Shown in pieces: positions 46,513-57,985 of a stretch of 64,000 bases of DNA. The position numbers and the translations under genes were made by a program. A model generated the notes under the pieces. It was not told where the DNA came from and did no database searches. It saw nothing but the letters and a program-made list of their open reading frames with translations. The stretch is taken from contig NC_063446.1 in assembly GCF_020379485.1 (NCBI RefSeq), forward strand, positions 17,743,525-17,807,524, read 5' to 3'. Origin of the DNA: Brassica napus (taxonomy: Eukaryota > Streptophyta > Magnoliopsida > Brassicales > Brassicaceae). The first letter of the stretch is position 1. The number at the start of each line of letters is the position of its first letter.

Positions 46513-46524
46513 CACTACAAGAAA

Positions 46525-47010
46525 ACACGGACAATACCGACGGAAAAACCGACCGAAAAAAATCGGTCAGGATTTTCCAACGGAATTCCGACGAAAACTT
46601 GTCGAAAATCTATTTCGGAAAATTCGTCGGAACTGCGTCGGAAAATCCTGACAGAATACTTTCGTCGGTATTTGGTCATACGATCCCGACAGAAAACCGA
46701 CAAAAAACTGACAAAAATATGACCGTTGCAAAAAATTGACACATACCGACGAAATACCGACGCAGTACCGACAATTTTGGAATTCGGTCAGAATTCCGTC
46801 GGTATATTCCGACGGAATACCGACGGATTGAACAGCCGTTTCACTTCCCGATGGAATACCGACGAATTTGCAGCCGTTGCACTTCCCGACGAAATACCGA
46901 CGAATTATGTAGCCGTTAGTATCCGTTTAAATTACCGATGGAACACCGACGGGTTTTGTACGTTAATTTAACCGTTATGATTCCCGACGGAATACCGATG
47001 AATATTTTCC
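46525..47010 (+). repeat. 5' subterminal repeat array of the CACTA element
   Basis: Dozens of short copies of TACCGACGGAA / TTCCGTCGGTA in both orientations. In En/Spm such arrays bind the TNPA-type protein and act in excision and promoter control. Confidence 0.85.
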
Positions 47011-47088
47011 GTCGGGAAGTTTTCCAGATTCATTATAAATACGACCTCTCCTTCATTCATTCAAATCACAAAAAAAACAATATAAATT

Positions 47089-50000
47089 ATGGATACTCCT
47101 TATAATTTCCGTTCTTGGTTAGATCAACCTCATATGGATCCAAATACAAATTTACTTACGGAGGAATACGCACGTGGTATTCAAGAATTCATGGGGGTGG
47201 TTCAAAGTCAACCGGAAGCAAGAACAAGTAAGTATTTATTATGTCCATGTTCTACTTGTAAGAATAATATCCGTGTCAAAAAAATGGAAGTATGGAGTCA
47301 TTTATATTTGAAAGGATTTACACGTGGTTATAAGATTTGGTATCTTCATGGAGAAAGATTTGAGTATGGTAGTAGTAGCGAACCTCAAACTGCCGATAGG
47401 TTAGATGAACCTACCACAAATGTAGATTTTGGGGTAGGGACTGTTCAGATGGTATATGATGCATATGGAGAAAATTTACCGTCGGGTGAAGAGGAAGGAG
47501 ATAGACAAGAACAACCCAATTTAGAAAATTTCCCATGTGAAGAGGAAGGAGAACGAGAACAACCCAATCTAGAAGCGAGAAGATTTTTTGAAATGTTAGA
47601 TGCAGCTAAGCAGCCATTGTATCAAGGATGTAAAGATGGGCATTCACCTTTATCATCCGCAAGTCGATTGATGACGCTAAAGACTGACTATAATTTGGCT
47701 GAAGAATGTGTGGATGCGATTGCAGATTTTGTTAGAGATGTTCTACATGAAGATAATCTTGCACCTGGCTCATATTATGAGGTACAAAAATTGGTCGCTG
47801 GTCTTGGCTTACCATATCAGGTGATAGATGTATGCATCGATAACTGCATGATTTACTGGAGAGCAGATGAGAACAGGGAGAATTGTAAATTCTGTCGGAA
47901 ACCTCGTTATCAGGATACGAGTGGAAGAGTTCCGGTGCCATACAAACGAATGTGGTATTTGCCGTTGACTGAAAGATTAAAGAGGTTATATCAGTCTGAA
48001 CGAACAGCAGAACCAATGAGATGGCATGCAGAGCACTTAACAAATGGTGAGATAACACATCCTTCCGATGCAGAGGCGTGGAAGCATTTTCAATCAACAT
48101 ATCCAGAATTTGCATCTGAGGTAAGAAATGTGTATCTTGCATTATGCACAGATGGTTTCAGCCCATTTGGAAAGCATGGAAGACAATATTCATTGTGGCC
48201 GGTAATCTTGACACCTTACAACTTACCACCACATTTGTGTATGCGACGGGAGTTTTTGTTCCTCTCAATTCTCGTTCCCGGGCCAGATCATCCTAAGAGA
48301 TCACTGGATGTGTTTCTTCAGCCATTGATATATGAGCTGCAATTATTATGGGAGCACGGTGTTCATACATACGATGTTTCGCGGAAAGAGAATTTTCAGA
48401 TGCGAGCAGTACTTATGTGGACAATAAGTGATTTTCCAGCATATGGTATGTTATCTGGATGGACCACGCATGGGAGGCTATCATGTCCTTATTGCCAAGA
48501 CAACACAGATGCTTTCCAACTAAAAAATGGTCGGAAAACGTGTTGGTTTGACTGTCACAGGAGATTTCTACCACACGATCATCCATATCGTAAGAGTAAG
48601 ACATTGTTTACAAAGAACAAGAGGGTGTTTGACAGTCCACCTGAAGAAGTAAGTGGCAAAAAGTTGAAGGAACAATTAAGAGATTTTGGTGCAGATAGAA
48701 CGCCAGACGTGGGTGGAAACGGACATGAACCGATTTATGGTGTAGGGGAAAATCATAATTGGCATAAGAAAAGTATCTTCTGGGATTTGCCCTATTGGGA
48801 GACTCATTTGTTGTGGCGCTGTTTAGATGTCATGCATATTGAGAAGAACTTTTTCGACAATTTGATGAACACCATCCTTGATGTCCAAGGCAAGACGAAG
48901 GATAACTTGAAGTCAAGACTGGATTTGGTTAATATTTGTGCTCGTCCCGAACTTCATGTTGATGAGCACGGTAAAGGTCCTATTCCCATATCGACTGGAT
49001 GCAACTGCAAAAGAAGAGTTTTTTGATTGGATAACACACAGTGTTAAATTTCCAGACGGTTATGCATCAAGTTTGCGTAATTGTGTTGACAAAAGTGAAG
49101 GGAAGTTTACTGGCTTGAAGAGCCATGATTGTCATGTAATGATGCAGCGCCTCCTTCCTTTTGCGTTTTCCGCACTATTGCCACGAAATGTCCACGAAGC
49201 AATCGCAGGTACTTTAAAATTTAACATTGTTAAATTAATTGTCATATTATTTTTTAATTCTTATATATATATATATGCTTATGGAATTTGTTTTTTTCGT
49301 GTATGTAGGGATAAGTGCTTTCTTCCGTGATTTATGCTCGAGATCACTCACATCAGATGGTATTCGCAATTTGGAAGTTAAAATACCGGTGATCCTTTGC
49401 AACCTCGAGAAGATATTTCCTCCATCATTTTTTGATGTTATGGAGCATCTTGCTATTCATCTTGCGAGAGAAGCGGCACTCGGTGGTCCCGTGCAGTACA
49501 GGTGGATGTATTTGTACGAACGGTTTATGTTTCATCTGAAGAAGAAGGTCAAGAATTTAAGCAAGGTGGAGGGATCAATAGTGTCTCAGTGCATCAATGA
49601 GGAAACCTCAAACTTTGCTGAATACTACTTTCCATCAGAAGTTCGAACAAAAAGTCGAAGACCTGCACGGCATGATGATAGAGGTGAAAGGGCAACTTAT
49701 TATGTTTATGTGCCAAACATGTTTACACAAATTGGACGACATAGTGGAAAGTCAACGGACCGGATACTTACAGTGGCTGAGCATGCTCATTTGCACACAT
49801 ATTTGCTTACAAACTGCGAAGACATTCTTGAATATGAGAGGTACATAGATTTAAAACTATGAATTATTTGCAATATTTTTGACACATATCTAACATTTTG
49901 TGTTTTTTACAGTATTTACTTGGCAGAGATGCGCTTAAAGTACCCGGATGCGACCGAAGAACAACTCGAACAACTCAAGCAAAACAACTTTGCAACATGG

Positions 50001-50774
50001 CTTTCTGATTATGTAAGTGTCTACTCAGTAATTAGTGGTAACTAATCATTTTACTTATTATCTTTTAATGAAAGAAAACATTTTTTTTGTTTTTATAGGT
50101 AAGCCATTGTTTAGCTACTGGGCACCCACCTAAAGATTGGTTACGTGAGATAGTTTGTGGTCCAAAGTTTGTTGCGAAGTCATATCCGAGATATTGCACT
50201 CGAGGATATGCATTCAGAGTTCTTAAGGAAAATACTGTAAGGAGAACAGTTGATTGTGGGGTTTCTTCGTCATCCGGAGACGATGTGTACTACGGTAACG
50301 TACGCGAGATTTTGGAAATTCAGTACCCGGGAATGATTGGCATGAGATGTATTGTCTTCAACTGTGAGTGGTACGACAACGTTGTTGGTCGCGGAGTAAG
50401 CACTGACGCATTCGGTGTTACATCTGTACATTCGCGACGACGACTGGATTTTTACGATCCATTCATTCTTGCTTCACAAGCTGACCAGGTATGTATGTTG
50501 AAATATATTTTCCATCGGAAGTAATCATATATAATTACTTCGACTTATATAATTTATAATTTTTCAGGTTTGCTATATTCGTTATCCGCGGATTAGGCAA
50601 AGGAACGATCCTTGGATCGTTGTCATGTCAATAAATCCCAGAAGCCGAGTACAAGGAGTATTTGATCCACTACAACAACAATTAACCGAAGAGGACGGCG
50701 AGATTGGAGAGTTTGACGAAGACGATTCAGATTCATCATGTTCATCATCAGATAATTCCTCAGATGCAGAGTAG
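47089..50774 (+). pseudogene. TNP2-like CACTA transposase, one frameshift
   Basis: Exons 47,089-49,208, 49,309-49,840, 49,913-50,012, 50,099-50,488 and 50,568-50,774 have canonical borders. Domain order: transposase-associated N-terminus with the Cys motif LLCPCSTCKNN (residues ~1-85), the Transposase_21 core (WRADENRENCKFCRKPRYQ, DVMHIEKNFFDN), a DUF4218-type region (EFFDWITHSVKFPDGYASSL, HDCHVMMQRLLPFA, QYRWMYLYERFM) and a DUF4216-type region (FNCEWYDNVVGRG, RRLDFYDPFILASQADQVCY), ending in an acidic Asp/Ser tail. Near 48,987-48,992 the frame shifts: the upstream frame stops at 49,024, while the homologous text continues in the next frame, consistent with loss of two bases from an AT repeat. 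The protein binds and cuts CACTA ends. Confidence 0.88.
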
Positions 50775-50906
50775 ATACTCTTTTATGAATGTATATGCAA
50801 ATTACTTTTAAACATTGTAGATTTCTTCTAAAAACAAATTATGGGTTTGAAACGTTGTATACTTTAAAATTAAAAAAATAAATTAGATTTGTTGATTTAA
50901 AAATCT

Positions 50907-51435
50907 AACGGTTTTGATTGATTGATTATATAGGGTTTTGATTGAATGGTTATATATATGTCATGTTCAAAGTTTTAAAACTGTGAGAATACAATGGTGA
51001 GATTTGTAAAACAAAAATCAAACTGAAACTCTAAATTGATAATGTCCGTCGGTATTCCGTCGGTATTTACCAACGTATTTCCGACGAACCCTTAGAATTT
51101 GAGGGTTTTGTCGGAAATGCGTCGGTATTTAAATACCGATGGAATACCGACGAACCCCTCAAATTCTAGGGATTCGTCGGTATTCCGTCGGTATTTACCG
51201 ACGCATTTCCGACAAAACCCTCAAATTCTAAGGGTTCGTCGGAAATGCGTCGGTAAATACCGACGGAATACCGACGGACATTATCAATTTAGAGTTTCGG
51301 TTTCTTACAGGTATGTTTTTTTTACAGTTGTATTAAATATCATATATAACATCAGACAACAAATCTACCCATTGTATTCTCACAGTTTTAAAACTTTGAA
51401 CATGACATATATATAATCATTCAATCAAAACCGTT
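50907..51435. repeat. Large internal palindrome in the CACTA element
   Basis: Left arm 50,907-51,162 and right arm 51,164-51,435 are inverse copies around a centre near 51,163 (GACGAAcCCCTc..AATT..aGGGaTTCGTC). Matching landmarks: CGGTTTTGATTG/CAATCAAAACCG at the outer edges, GTCATGTTCAAAGTTTTAAA with its inverse at ~51,385-51,405, CTCTAAATTGATAATGTCCG with its inverse at ~51,282. The inner ~120 bp of each arm is made of CCGACG-type subterminal words. The right arm has ~25-50 bp extra. Confidence 0.9.
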
Positions 51436-51611
51436 CGAACAACATCATACACTTTTAAGTTGGCTTGTGCCAGTTCTCAGAAGTTGTAACACTCAAATAA
51501 ATTTATAACATTTTTTGAGAATGTTTTATGATTATATAACATAATATATCGGTTTTAGAAAGTCGTATAACAAATATAAATAATTTCGACACCCTGTGTA
51601 AACTCTAAACC

Positions 51612-51835
51612 GTAATCCGTCGGTATCTCGTCGGAATATTCCGACAAATAACCAACGGAATTAACTATACCGACGAAGAACAGACGGAAATGGTCGTCGG
51701 TATTTAGAAAATTACCCAGGTGAAGCTGTACCGCGCAAAGTTTCTGCGAACCGCCAATATTAAAAAACCGACGGATTTCCGACGGGTATATTAAATACCG
51801 ACGGAAAAAACCCGTCGGTAATCCGTCAGTTTGTT
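51612..51835 (+). repeat. Internal CCGACGG array upstream of the second CACTA gene
   Basis: Copies of CCGTCGGTAT and ACCGACGGAA in both directions lie ~170 bp before the split start codon of the TNPA/TNPD-like gene. Confidence 0.75.
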
Positions 51836-51904
51836 AAATGAATACATAAGAGAAAATCTCTTCTTTTTCCTCATTTCTTCCCCTTTTTTCTCTCTCTCCG
51901 CCCA

Positions 51905-51965
51905 ACCCCTCCTCCTCCCTCGCGATTTCCGGCGATTCCCTCCTCCTCCCTCGCGATTTCCGGCT
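51905..51965 (+). repeat. Short tandem duplication in the leader of the second CACTA gene
   Basis: CCTCCTCCCTCGCGATTTCC occurs twice in a row in the pyrimidine-rich 5' leader. Confidence 0.8.
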
Positions 51966-52001
51966 AAATCCCCCAAATTCGACCTCCTCTTTCACCCAGT
52001 C

Positions 52002-53916
52002 ATGTAAGATTTTCAATTCCTTTAACTTTGCTCATGGGATTTTAAAGGTTACAATGTTAGTTTTAAGGTTTATGTGATTTTGAGATTGATTAGGGATTTG
52101 GAAGTTAGTTTAGGGCCGGGATTGAAGTTTTGATTTAGGATTTGTGTGATTGAAGTTATAGATTTTGAAGTTATTGAAGTTATAAAGTTTTTTTCTAATA
52201 AAATGTTTTTAATTATATAAAAATCGTTTTTATTTATAAAAAATTAGCATATGGTATAAAAAATATTTTTTTCATTATAAAAATTCGTTAAATAAATTAT
52301 AAAACACATTTTAATTATTATAAAAATATTTTAATTATAAAACGTTTCTAAATAATAAAAAAGCTTACTAATGTTTTTTTTGTAGGGATGAACCACCTCC
52401 TCTTATACTTAGACGTCGTTCTCGCCGAGGTACTTCTTCAGTCACTCAGAGTACTCAGAGTACGTCACCCGCTAGTAGCCCAGTTGCAGCTACCACTCCT
52501 CCAGCAGCCCCCACCCCTCTAGCAGCCCGCACCCCCCCCCCTTTGTAGCTTCCGGCCCTTCTCAAAGTTCAAGAGGAGGAGGATTGCCTACTACGATGAC
52601 TGTTGCGGAGTTAGTTAGGCAACCTGGCCGAGAATCGCTTCAGCGCCTTGCTCCAAATTATCTTATTGTCCCAAACACCACTTGGTAAGTATTTGTTTTA
52701 AAAGGTTCTTTCATTTTATATTCATCTTTTACATTTAATTGTGTTTGGTTTTATTTCGTAGGTTTGATTTGTCTGGCAATGGTATCACCAACAGCCTTCT
52801 TAGGATGGAGTACACGATGCTAAAGCGTGGTTATCCAACTTTCTATGACATGCCTGACGAAGATCAAGAACTTTGGTTTCGGCAATTTGCGGTATACGTT
52901 GTCAATTTTTAATATTATAAAAAAAATTCTACAATTGTAACTTTCTAAAAAAATATTTGTATTTATTTTGCAGCAAGAGTTCACTTGGGAATCAGGGATT
53001 ACAGAACAAGTGAAAATTGTTTTCCGCCGCAAAGCAGCTTCGCACTACACCAAGCGGATCAATGAGTGGAAGCAAAAATTCGATGTTGGCGAGGTCCCGA
53101 AGCACATCAACCCAGACGTTTGGTGGGATTTGTGTGCTCATTGGACGAAAGATGAGACAAAGTCTTTGTCGACAATCAACTCGCAAAATCGGTGTAGCGG
53201 GCGTGACGGGAAAGGGATGTTTGTCCACAACTTAGGGGCAACAAGTTTACAGACCCGAGCACTTCAGCTAGTAAGTTTCTAATCTGATTTTCTTATTCAT
53301 TTTTAAATATGTGATACTAAATATATTGTTTTTAGATGAAGGAAAATGGTGGAGTTCCCGTAGATGATTTTACCCTGATGAAGAACGCCTATACCAACAA
53401 GAAGACTGGGGAGATTCAGGATGGACTTATTAAGGGCGTAATCCAGGTCGTGGAAAATCGAAAAGTGGATCTCCTCGCGACTCAAGCTTCTATGTGTGAA
53501 GAAGGCGATTCTGCATCTTCCAACTCCTTAACCGTAGAGCAACTCAACAACCTTGTTCTCGAGGTACATTCTAATTTCTTTTTGCTATGTATGTGTGATA
53601 TGTGTGTGTGCGTGCGTATGTGTGTGATATGTATTTGTTATTTCTCATTCAGGCTGTTCCAAAGAAAAAGGGCCGTTATGTTGGATTGGCTCGTTCGACC
53701 GGAGGGGCTTCTTCTTCTTCTTCAGCTCACTATCCACTCGTTGATGAGCTTATGGAGCAGATTAAGACCAAGGATACGGAGATTGAGTTTCTGAAGAAGG
53801 ACAATGCTGAAATCCGGGTTGAGCTGCAGCAAAACCGAACGACTATGGAGGAAAACAATGTTCTCACCCAGACCTTGTTGCAGAAGTTTAGGACCCGATT
53901 CGGTGAAGACTTTTAG
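52002..53916 (+). pseudogene. En/Spm second protein (Transposase_24 / TNPA-like), one frameshift
   Basis: Exons: ...-52,003 (supplying AT of the start codon), 52,386-52,684, 52,762-52,891, 52,974-53,270, 53,336-53,563, 53,653-53,916; all GT-AG and in phase. The intron splits ATG as AT|G, giving MDEPPPLILRRRSRRG. Downstream are a Pro/Ala/Thr-rich segment and the plant En/Spm Ptta domain: WFDLSGNGITNSLLRMEYT, KIVFRRKAASHYTKRINEWK, WDLCAHWTKDETKSLSTINS, NRCSGRDGKGMFVHNLGATS. The C-terminus is a coiled coil (KTKDTEIEFLKKDNAEIRVE). A run of ten C residues near 52,535-52,545 puts the upstream frame into a TAG; one base gained or lost there explains it. Family members bind subterminal repeats. Confidence 0.82.
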
Positions 53917-54064
53917 TTGTTTTTTAATTTTCAAAAACTTTTTATAACTTTAATGTATAATAATGTTGAATTTATATATCTATAATGTTTTTAAATTCTA
54001 AATTATCAATTTTTTCCTGAAATTAAATTAAGAATTATAAAAAAAAATTTCTTTAATTAAAAAA

Positions 54065-54480
54065 GGAATACCGACGGATAGAGTTATCCGTCGGAATTTC
54101 TACATTTTTCCGACGAATAAGATCCATCGGTATTTTCATGAAATTCCGACGGAATAAAGTCGTCGGTTTTATTTTCAGTTACCGACGGACTTTTTTCGTC
54201 GGTATTTTCTGAATATTCCGATGAACACCCTTTGTCGGTATTTTCTGAAATTTCCGACGAATTCTCTTCGTCGGTATTCTCTATAAATACCGACGGATAT
54301 GCAGCGTCGGAAATTTTAGAAAAACACCGACGGAATACGTTCGTCGGTATTTACCGACAAATTTCCGACGAATATCAGTATACCGACGAGATGATACCGA
54401 CGGACATTTTTCGTCGGTATTCTATCGGTATGTGGCTTTCCCGAAGAGATTATGACGGATTTGTCCATCGGTATCGCGCA
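54065..54480 (-). repeat. 3' subterminal repeat array of the CACTA element
   Basis: The same CCGACGGA/TCCGTCGG words as at the left end, in mixed orientation, up to the GTTTTCTTGTAGTG terminus. Confidence 0.85.
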
Positions 54481-54497
54481 GTTTTCTTGTAGTGAAA

Positions 54498-54769
54498 TAG
54501 GAATGGTAATGCGAACATGTATCATACTACACAATATGATAGTAGAAAATGAACGCAATGGATACACTCAGTATGATACATCAGAGTTTGAAGAAGGAGC
54601 CTCGAGTAGAAGTTCACAGGTGGATATGTCATTTTCTCCCACGACTTCAAATCTCCGTACTATGCTTGACATACGGCGGCGTGTTCGTGACCCGCACATA
54701 CATGCACAATTGAAATATGATTTGATTCAAAATATTTGGAACAAGTTTGGTAATGATGAAGATGTTTAG
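54498..54769 (+). pseudogene. PIF/Harbinger transposase, 3' part
   Basis: This is the last ~90 codons of the Harbinger transposase (GMVMRTCIILHNMIVENERN, then an acidic/Ser linker and LDIRRRVRDPHIHAQLKYDL, ending IWNKFGNDEDV and TAG). MRTCIILHNMIVE is the conserved block at the end of DDE_Tnp_4 domains. The codon split by the insertion (A at 46,512 plus TA at 54,498-54,499) is restored when CACTA and one AAA are ignored, so the transposase was intact when CACTA entered. Confidence 0.9.
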
Positions 54770-55011
54770 TTATTGTATGTTTACATTTAGTCTTTCAATA
54801 AATGAAAAAATTTATTTAATATTAAATAAAATTTTAATATTTCAAAGATTCAAATAAAAAAAAAAAAATTCTAAGGACTCCATTTCGGATAACACCATTG
54901 GACCTACATTAATGCTTAGAGTCCTTAACTATTTAAAAAAAATATATATATATATATATTATTTTAATGCTAAGGATTCCAATGGTGATAACACCATTGG
55001 AGTTGCTCTAA

Positions 55012-55480
55012 GATTCTCATTACCGAGCAGAGTCTTTGTACCGTAGGGGTATTATTGGATTACCGAACATGTTGTAACAAGCTTTATCATATTTACATAT
55101 TGAACTTGGTGTCTTTTTTAGTTTTATACCATCACCCTACTTGTTCTTTTGAATCACTCCTAAAACCCTAGAAACCGTCGGCCACGGAAGTCATGTGTAC
55201 AACGGCTTTGTTGACTTTGCCTCCATGACTATTTGTCCATCGAGATGCAACTGAAGTGCTCTAGTTTCAGGATTTTTTGGTTTTGAATTTAAACATGTAT
55301 GTTTCTTCAAAGGTGGAATAGTTGATAGAAACTAGGATATTTCTATAACGCTTTAATCTAGTAAACCTGTTAGCTATAGACAAGTGAGAGTAGTAACATC
55401 GAAGGCTGTGATTCGGTAGCTTATTGGGAAAGCATCTCAATCATTTGTTTCAAATTAATGGTGATGATATTGCATGGTAA
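55012..55480. other. Spacer right of the Harbinger element
   Basis: Non-coding by eye; no RNA gene, promoter or repeat recognised. Confidence 0.4.
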
Positions 55481-56632
55481 TGTAATACCTGCATTTTCTA
55501 AATAAACTTAAATAATTCAATTACTGAAAATCTCCATTTATTTCTTCTTAAACTCAACGCCATAGATCAAATAAATAAATAAAATCCGAAAATGTCGATA
55601 AAACCATAAAACCGAAAGTCCAAAAAAGTAGAATGTCAAAAGCACTAATCCAAAAAAAAACTTATTCTTGCTCGTTAGTCTCACCTGAAAAAGGAAAGAA
55701 AGAATGATGGATAACATGAGAATCACTCACTAGGGAAATTTAGCTCTAATATGAACACATACGATGCCTAAAGCATCACACGAAGCACAACCGTATCCAC
55801 CGAGTTTACTCCGATCGGATACCATTTGATTAATCAAAATAACTTTATCTCCTGGCTGGTTGCAAACGAAGACTGCACTAACACCTCTCATGAAAACAAG
55901 CATAACTCTCAAAAATAACTCGGAATGACAATCCGCTTGTTGGAGATGATAGATAAAAGAATTAAATACTTACTGACAAATTTTCCAGACAGAAATCGTT
56001 TGTTTCTGTCGACCGTTTCCCACTTACACCGAGACTGGGCGGAACTGTCTCTACAACTCAACAGCTTTATTCTTCGCCAAGAAGCAACATCAATAACTAT
56101 CTAACCGTATCTCAGTTTGCCACTCTGGAAGACGATGTGGATAGCTGACATCGATATCTTTCCAATGATATCTTGCTCGTTTCCTGGTTCATTCTGGATC
56201 AACGAGAAAACACTGATGAAGTTGATTGTTGGCAGATCCGATCTACAGAGACCAGTCTTGAAGAAAAAATAACACTATTAGAGAAAAAAATCCAAATGAT
56301 GATTTCTTTTCTGCTAAAAATAGATCTGTGAGTGTAGAACATAACCTCAAAATTTGGCTCTCGTTTTGATCAATCGTTCTTCTGTTCTACCAAAACGTAT
56401 TTGTTGAGTCTTAATCTCGCTTTTCGAATGGTGCGATCGTGCGATATTTTTTCTTTTATGGTGGCTATTGGTTGCTGATCCGGTGATTTTTCATCAAGGA
56501 TTTTACACTCCAAAAATCTCTGCCAAATGCCATCACGAAATACCTCTTTAAATAAAAAAAAATTAGAGTTTTCTGTAACCGTATTGGGCCTAGTTGGACC
56601 GAATTAACTGGATCGGGATTTGGGTCGTTACA
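55481..56632 (-). mobile_element. Solo LTR of a chromovirus/Tekay-like Ty3 element, TSD GGTAA/GTTAA
   Basis: On the minus strand it starts TGTAACGACCCAAATCCCG and ends GGTATTACA, with TGTAA/TTACA inverted termini. TGTAACGACCC is a common start of Tekay-type LTRs. Flanks GGTAA (55,476-55,480) and GTTAA (56,633-56,637) are a 5-bp duplication with one mismatch. A short open segment at 55,730-55,912 has no recognised domain. Confidence 0.7.
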
Positions 56633-56637
56633 GTTAA

Positions 56638-57420
56638 ATTCTGGAGTTGTCTACTCATTGACATTCTTCAATCTAGGGAAGCACGCTTGTATTGTGAGTA
56701 ACAATATTGGTGATAAATAAGAGAGCAAAATGTGTATCTCGCCAACCAGTTGTCAAATCGTTTAAATCTGATTATGTAATGAATCTAATAAATTTGTGAA
56801 GTCCAAGTTTAAGAATATTATATAAATTCTATTGTGATAAAAATTAGTTGATTTAAATATTTATCATAAAATTTATATAAGTTTGATTTCTATTTGAAAT
56901 AGGTTTAGGTCTTATGTATATATAGAATTCTTGTTTATATCATTAAGACACAAATTAAACAACAAATAAAATAATGCAATTCAATAATATTAGTATTTTC
57001 TAATTCTACATTTCTCTATAAGAATTAGGATCTGTCTGTGACTGTGTCAACAACCTTTTTACCATTTCAAAACTAATTTCAATGTGACTGTGTCAACAAC
57101 CTCTTTACTGTATATAAATTTTTCAAATTGTTTCTTCTCTTAGTCCATTTATATAGTTATACATATCTGAATATGACCAATGTAACGGTTTGGAATTTTT
57201 AATGTGAACCACAACAACCGGTTAAAAGGAAAAGAAGATAGAAGCAATCATCAACAAGATTTTTTTCTTTTTAGTTTCATTAAAAAAACAATATCTTCAA
57301 AGACAAACATATCTATTCAACAGTATTCCGTTCATTTCAATCTAGTTATCTTTTGAGTTTTGATCAAACACAACAAGTCAAAACTGTATATGACATCTTA
57401 CATAAAGAAAGACATTGATT
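56638..57420. other. AT-rich spacer with a short direct repeat
   Basis: GTGACTGTGTCAACAACCT occurs twice (about 57,040 and 57,083). Nothing else is recognised. Confidence 0.4.
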
Positions 57421-57424
57421 TTCA

Positions 57425-57985
57425 TTAAAACTTGTTTTAACGGTTTTGGTAGGAAAACTCGCTTTCAATTTTGGTGGGAAAATTTGTCTTCGGTTTTGGC
57501 CGGAAATCTAGTTTTTGTAATTTTAGCGGGAAAACTCGTTTTTACGGTTTTTGGCGAGAAAACTCATTTCGTGGTTTTGGCGAAAACCCCATTTTCCGAT
57601 TTTGGCGGGAAAACTCATTTTTCGATTTTAGCGGGAAAATCGTTTTTACGTTTTTGGCCGAAAAATTAGGTTTTGCGGTTTTGGCGGGATAACTTGTTTT
57701 CGGTTTTGGCCGGGAATTTAGTTTTTGCAGTTTTGGCGGAAAAAACTCATTTTTATGGTTTTTCGGCGGGAAAACTCGTTTTTTTTTTGAGAAAAAAATT
57801 ATTTTTACAGTTTTGGCGGAAATTTTGTTTTTTTTTTTTGGTTTTGGCGGGAAACTCAGTCTTGCGATTTTGACGGGATAACTTATTTTCGGTTTCGGTG
57901 GGAAAACAAATATTTCGGTTTGGGTGGAAAACTCGTTTTTACGGTTTTGGCAGAAAAACTCATTTTTCAATTTGACGGGAAACGA
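57425..57985 (+). repeat. Minisatellite of ~30-40 bp units (GTTTTGGCGGGAAAACTCG)
   Basis: Around 15 degenerate units with core TTTTGGCGGGAAAA, separated by CTCGTTTTTACG-type spacers. Several frames stay open through it, giving low-complexity text (NEFFPPKPK / GKLVFTV types); these are repeat artefacts rather than genes. Confidence 0.85.

Larger units (their letters stand above)
46513..54494 (+). mobile_element. CACTA (En/Spm) transposon, 7,982 bp, TSD AAA
   Basis: Termini CACTACAAGAAAAC and GTTTTCTTGTAGTG are perfect 14-bp inverses. AAA flanks both (46,510-46,512 and 54,495-54,497). Dense subterminal arrays of CCGACGGAATACCGACG-type words lie at 46,525-47,010 and 54,065-54,480, with two more arrays inside. 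It carries a TNP2-type transposase gene and a second En/Spm gene in the same direction. Each has a single frameshift, so this copy may no longer be autonomous. Perfect termini and TSD indicate a recent insertion. Confidence 0.95.
42481..55008 (+). mobile_element. PIF/Harbinger transposon, split by a CACTA insertion, TSD TAA
   Basis: The left end GACCATCCGCAACGGT and right end (reverse complement GAGCAACTCCAATGGT) match at 11 of 16 positions; TAA flanks both (42,478-42,480 and 55,009-55,011), the PIF/Harbinger target duplication. Three genes lie in the same direction: a GRF-like zinc-finger protein, a Myb/NAM-associated protein and a DDE transposase. Removing the nested CACTA element (46,513-54,494 plus one AAA) leaves ~4.5 kb. 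The right terminal region (54,860-55,008) contains two overlapping copies of a GGTGATAACACCATTGG palindrome. Confidence 0.85.

Noticed and set aside
46726..46971. 81-codon plus-strand frame at the CACTA left end
   Set aside because: It is translation of the subterminal CCGACGG repeats; repeated RRNTDG-type text is an artefact.
57415..57970. Lys/Phe/Pro-rich frames on both strands as repeat proteins
   Set aside because: They are translations of a minisatellite; several frames stay open because the repeat unit lacks stops.
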